Positions 62,263 to 64,000 of a DNA stretch of 64,000 bases are shown here, piece by piece; position 1 is the first letter of the stretch; the number at the start of each line of letters is the position of its first letter. The notes below the pieces were generated by a model. That model made no database searches, was not told the origin of the DNA, and saw nothing but the letters and a program-made list of their open reading frames with translations. The translations under genes and the position numbers were made by a program. Source of the DNA: JAFGRR01 sp964563855 (GTDB taxonomy: Bacteria; Planctomycetota; Phycisphaerae; UBA1845; Fen-1342); contig CAZLYU010000001.1 in NCBI GenBank assembly GCA_964563855.1, positions 1-64,000 of the forward strand, in the 5' to 3' direction.

Positions 62263-64000
62263 CTACGGCGCCCACGCGACCATGCCTTGGAACAAACGGT
62301 TGGGCAAGTCGGCATGCTGCGGCACCACCCGCACCGAATACCCGTAGCGTCCACTGCTGTCGCAAGGCATGTCGCCGGCGAACAGGAACTCGCCGTTCGA
62401 GCGCTTTTCCACGAGTTTCAGTGACGCCGCCACGCCGTTGGTCAACTCGCCATCCGCGTCGAGTTGGCCGTAGTAGACCTCGACCGCGACCTGATCGGGT
62501 TTCACGCGACCGAGATTGATGTGCGCCTTGAGCGGCATCCGGTCGCCGACCTTGAGCACCTGCTGCGCGTCAGTCGCGACGTCGACCACGCGGACATCAC
62601 TCCACTGTTTGCGCAGCTCCTCTTTCCATTTGGTCAGTTCCGTCGCCAGTTTGAAATCCGCGTGGCACAGCGCGAGGTAGCGTTCGACCGCGGGCTGGTA
62701 GAAGTTCTTGTTGTACTCCTTAAGCATGCGATGGGTGTTAAAGACCGGACAGATCGTCCGCATCGAGTCTTTCACCCGCGCGATCCAGCGACGCGGCACG
62801 TCGTCCGCCGAGCGTTCGTAGAACATGGGAACGATTTCTCGCTCGAGCAGGTTGTAAAGCGCTTCGCTCTCCACGTGATCCTGATAGCCGAGGTCTTCGA
62901 ACAAGCGTCCATCGCCGATCGCCCAGCCGTTCTCGCCGTTGTACGCCTCGGGCCACCAGCCATCGAGACACGAGAGATTCAGCCCGCCGTTCGGCGGAAC
63001 TTTCATGCCGCTGGTGCCGCTCGCTTCATGCGTGTGCAGCGGATTGTTCAGCCAGATGTCGACCCCGCGCACCATGACCCGCGCCATGCCCATGTCATAG
63101 TTTTCGAGAAAGACGATGCGGCGTCGGAACTCGGGTCGGTTGCAGAGCGCCGCGACTTCCTTGATGAGTTCTTTGCCCGCGCTATCCGCTGGGTGGGCCT
63201 TGCCCGCGAAGACAAACTGCACCGGGCGCTCTTTGCTCGCCAGGATCCCGCGCAAGCGGTCGAGGTTTCGAAAGAGCAGCGTGGCCCGCTTGTATGGCGC
63301 AAAACGCCGCGCGAAGCCAATGGTGAGCGCATCGGGGTCGAGCACCTCCTCCGCCGCGCGGATCTCCGGTTGCGGGGCGCCGCGACGGCCGAGCTGCGCC
63401 CGCAGCCGCTGTCGCACCGAGGCGATCATGCGTTCGCGACGCCGCTCGTGCACGCGCCAGAGCTCGGTGTCGGGGATCTCGGAGATGCGGCGCCACACAT
63501 CCGGATCGTCTGGTTCGTCAAACCACGCCGGGCCGAGATACTGGTCGAGCAGATCGGCCATCTGCGGGCTGGTCCAATACTGAAGATGCACGCCGTTGGT
63601 CACGTGACCGATCGGAATTTCCTGACGCGGCACCTCCGGCCAGCAGCTTTGCCACATGCCGCGCGACACGTCGCCGTGCAGCCGGCTGACGCCGTTGTTG
63701 CGGTAGCTCGTGCGCAAGGCAAGGTTGGGCATGTTGAACGCGCCGAGCGCGTCGTGGCCCTCGCGACCGAGCGCCAGCAATTCGCCGTGCGTGATGCCGA
63801 GCTCGTCAGCCATCCATCCCAGGCGTCGCTCGACCAAGCCCGCGTCGAAGCGGTCGATGCCGGCGGGAACGGGCGTGTGCGTGGTGAAGACGTTGCCGCC
63901 CGACACGGCCTCCAGCGCCTCGGCGTATGACAGCTTGTGTTCGGTCATCGCGCTGCGAATGCGTTCGAGTGCGAGGAACGCGGCATGTCCTTCGTTCATG
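62263..64000 (-). CDS. Alpha-glucan (glycogen) phosphorylase, 5' end beyond the window
   Basis: The frame continues past the right edge. The first visible residues, MNEGHAAFLALERI, are an internal GT35 motif, so the N-terminal part is missing. FTTHTPVPAGIDRF, CNRPEFRRRIVFLENYD and the PLP-Lys region EASGTSGMKVPPNGGLNL identify an alpha-glucan phosphorylase of the shorter bacterial/archaeal type. The C terminus includes a beta-sandwich-like addition (about the last 110 residues, VRVVDVATDAQQVLKVGD onward). It releases glucose-1-phosphate from glycogen. It ends 6 bp from fliS in a convergent arrangement. Confidence 0.94.
   Translation of the reverse strand, partial: MNEGHAAFLALERIRSAMTEHKLSYAEALEAVSGGNVFTTHTPVPAGIDRFDAGLVERRLGWMADELGITHGELLALGREGHDALGAFNMPNLALRTSYRNNGVSRLHGDVSRGMWQSCWPEVPRQEIPIGHVTNGVHLQYWTSPQMADLLDQYLGPAWFDEPDDPDVWRRISEIPDTELWRVHERRRERMIASVRQRLRAQLGRRGAPQPEIRAAEEVLDPDALTIGFARRFAPYKRATLLFRNLDRLRGILASKERPVQFVFAGKAHPADSAGKELIKEVAALCNRPEFRRRIVFLENYDMGMARVMVRGVDIWLNNPLHTHEASGTSGMKVPPNGGLNLSCLDGWWPEAYNGENGWAIGDGRLFEDLGYQDHVESEALYNLLEREIVPMFYERSADDVPRRWIARVKDSMRTICPVFNTHRMLKEYNKNFYQPAVERYLALCHADFKLATELTKWKEELRKQWSDVRVVDVATDAQQVLKVGDRMPLKAHINLGRVKPDQVAVEVYYGQLDADGELTNGVAASLKLVEKRSNGEFLFAGDMPCDSSGRYGYSVRVVPQHADLPNRLFQGMVAWAP

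Noticed and set aside
62464..63930. 488-codon open frame on the + strand
   Set aside because: Antisense shadow of the alpha-glucan phosphorylase.

Overview
The window is high-GC DNA with dense genes on both strands. It most resembles a flagellated planctomycete (Planctomycetota, possibly Phycisphaerae-like). This lineage call is an inference from gene content: several PEP-CTERM-type surface proteins, an HAF-repeat protein with an unusual Cys-containing C-terminal signal, a GT3 (eukaryote-type) glycogen synthase, a CheB/CheX/CheY set, FliD/FliS, and many planctomycete-style fusion proteins. No rRNA, tRNA, CRISPR array, insertion sequence or prophage was seen.

Layout. 1-9.2 kb: end of a membrane protein, an alpha/beta hydrolase, a 694-aa coiled-coil protein, cheB-cheX-cheY, an FHA-like/GAF/SpoIIE-phosphatase-like protein and a GT4 glycosyltransferase. 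9.2-14.3 kb: a VKOR-DsbA-DsbA disulfide protein, a lipoprotein hydrolase, Rho and a YfcE-type phosphodiesterase. 14.3-18.4 kb (minus): OmpA-like lipoprotein, GT3 glycogen synthase, cystathionine beta-synthase. 18.4-19.0 kb: the only gene-free stretch above 300 bp; it holds a G-rich tract, a sigma-54 promoter and a multi-hairpin RNA ending in a strong intrinsic terminator. 19.0-31 kb: acetoacetyl-CoA synthetase, PEP-CTERM protein, HEAT-repeat protein, MutS, L-lysine 6-aminotransferase, HtrA protease, ScpB. 31-41 kb: isochorismatase-type hydrolase, DUF1854 protein, secreted proteins, a divergent PilZ/CpaE pair, a BRCT-MerR-TPR protein and a second GT4 enzyme. 41-50 kb: pyruvate phosphate dikinase with a histone-H1-like tail, RpiB, PEP-CTERM protein, a zinc-ribbon/phosphatase/kinase cassette, GNAT. 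50-58 kb (minus): a 1282-aa secreted protein, then a tightly overlapping run (small lipoprotein, anti-sigma kinase, STAS antagonist, MlaE permease, RNase HII-like), a small PEP-CTERM protein and a short alanine-racemase-like enzyme. 58.5-64 kb: a sigma-54-promoted fliD-fliS pair, then an alpha-glucan phosphorylase cut by the right edge.

How the genes fit together. Glycogen synthesis (GT3 synthase) and breakdown (GT35 phosphorylase) flank the window, and PPDK and RpiB add central carbon functions. Motility is represented by CheB/CheX/CheY, FliD and FliS. Two sigma-54 promoters of matching architecture lie upstream of fliD and upstream of the structured RNA that precedes acetoacetyl-CoA synthetase. 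Regulation by phosphorylation and partner switching recurs: Ser/Thr kinase with phosphatase, RsbW-like kinase with STAS protein, SpoIIE-like protein.

The strongest candidate for something undescribed is the sigma-54-driven RNA/attenuator region at 18.62-18.84 kb. Other notable items are the PPDK with a Lys/Ala-rich tail, the BRCT-MerR-TPR fusion, the VKOR fusion with a second DsbA domain lacking CxxC, and the SpoIIE-like protein lacking two expected metal-binding Asp residues.
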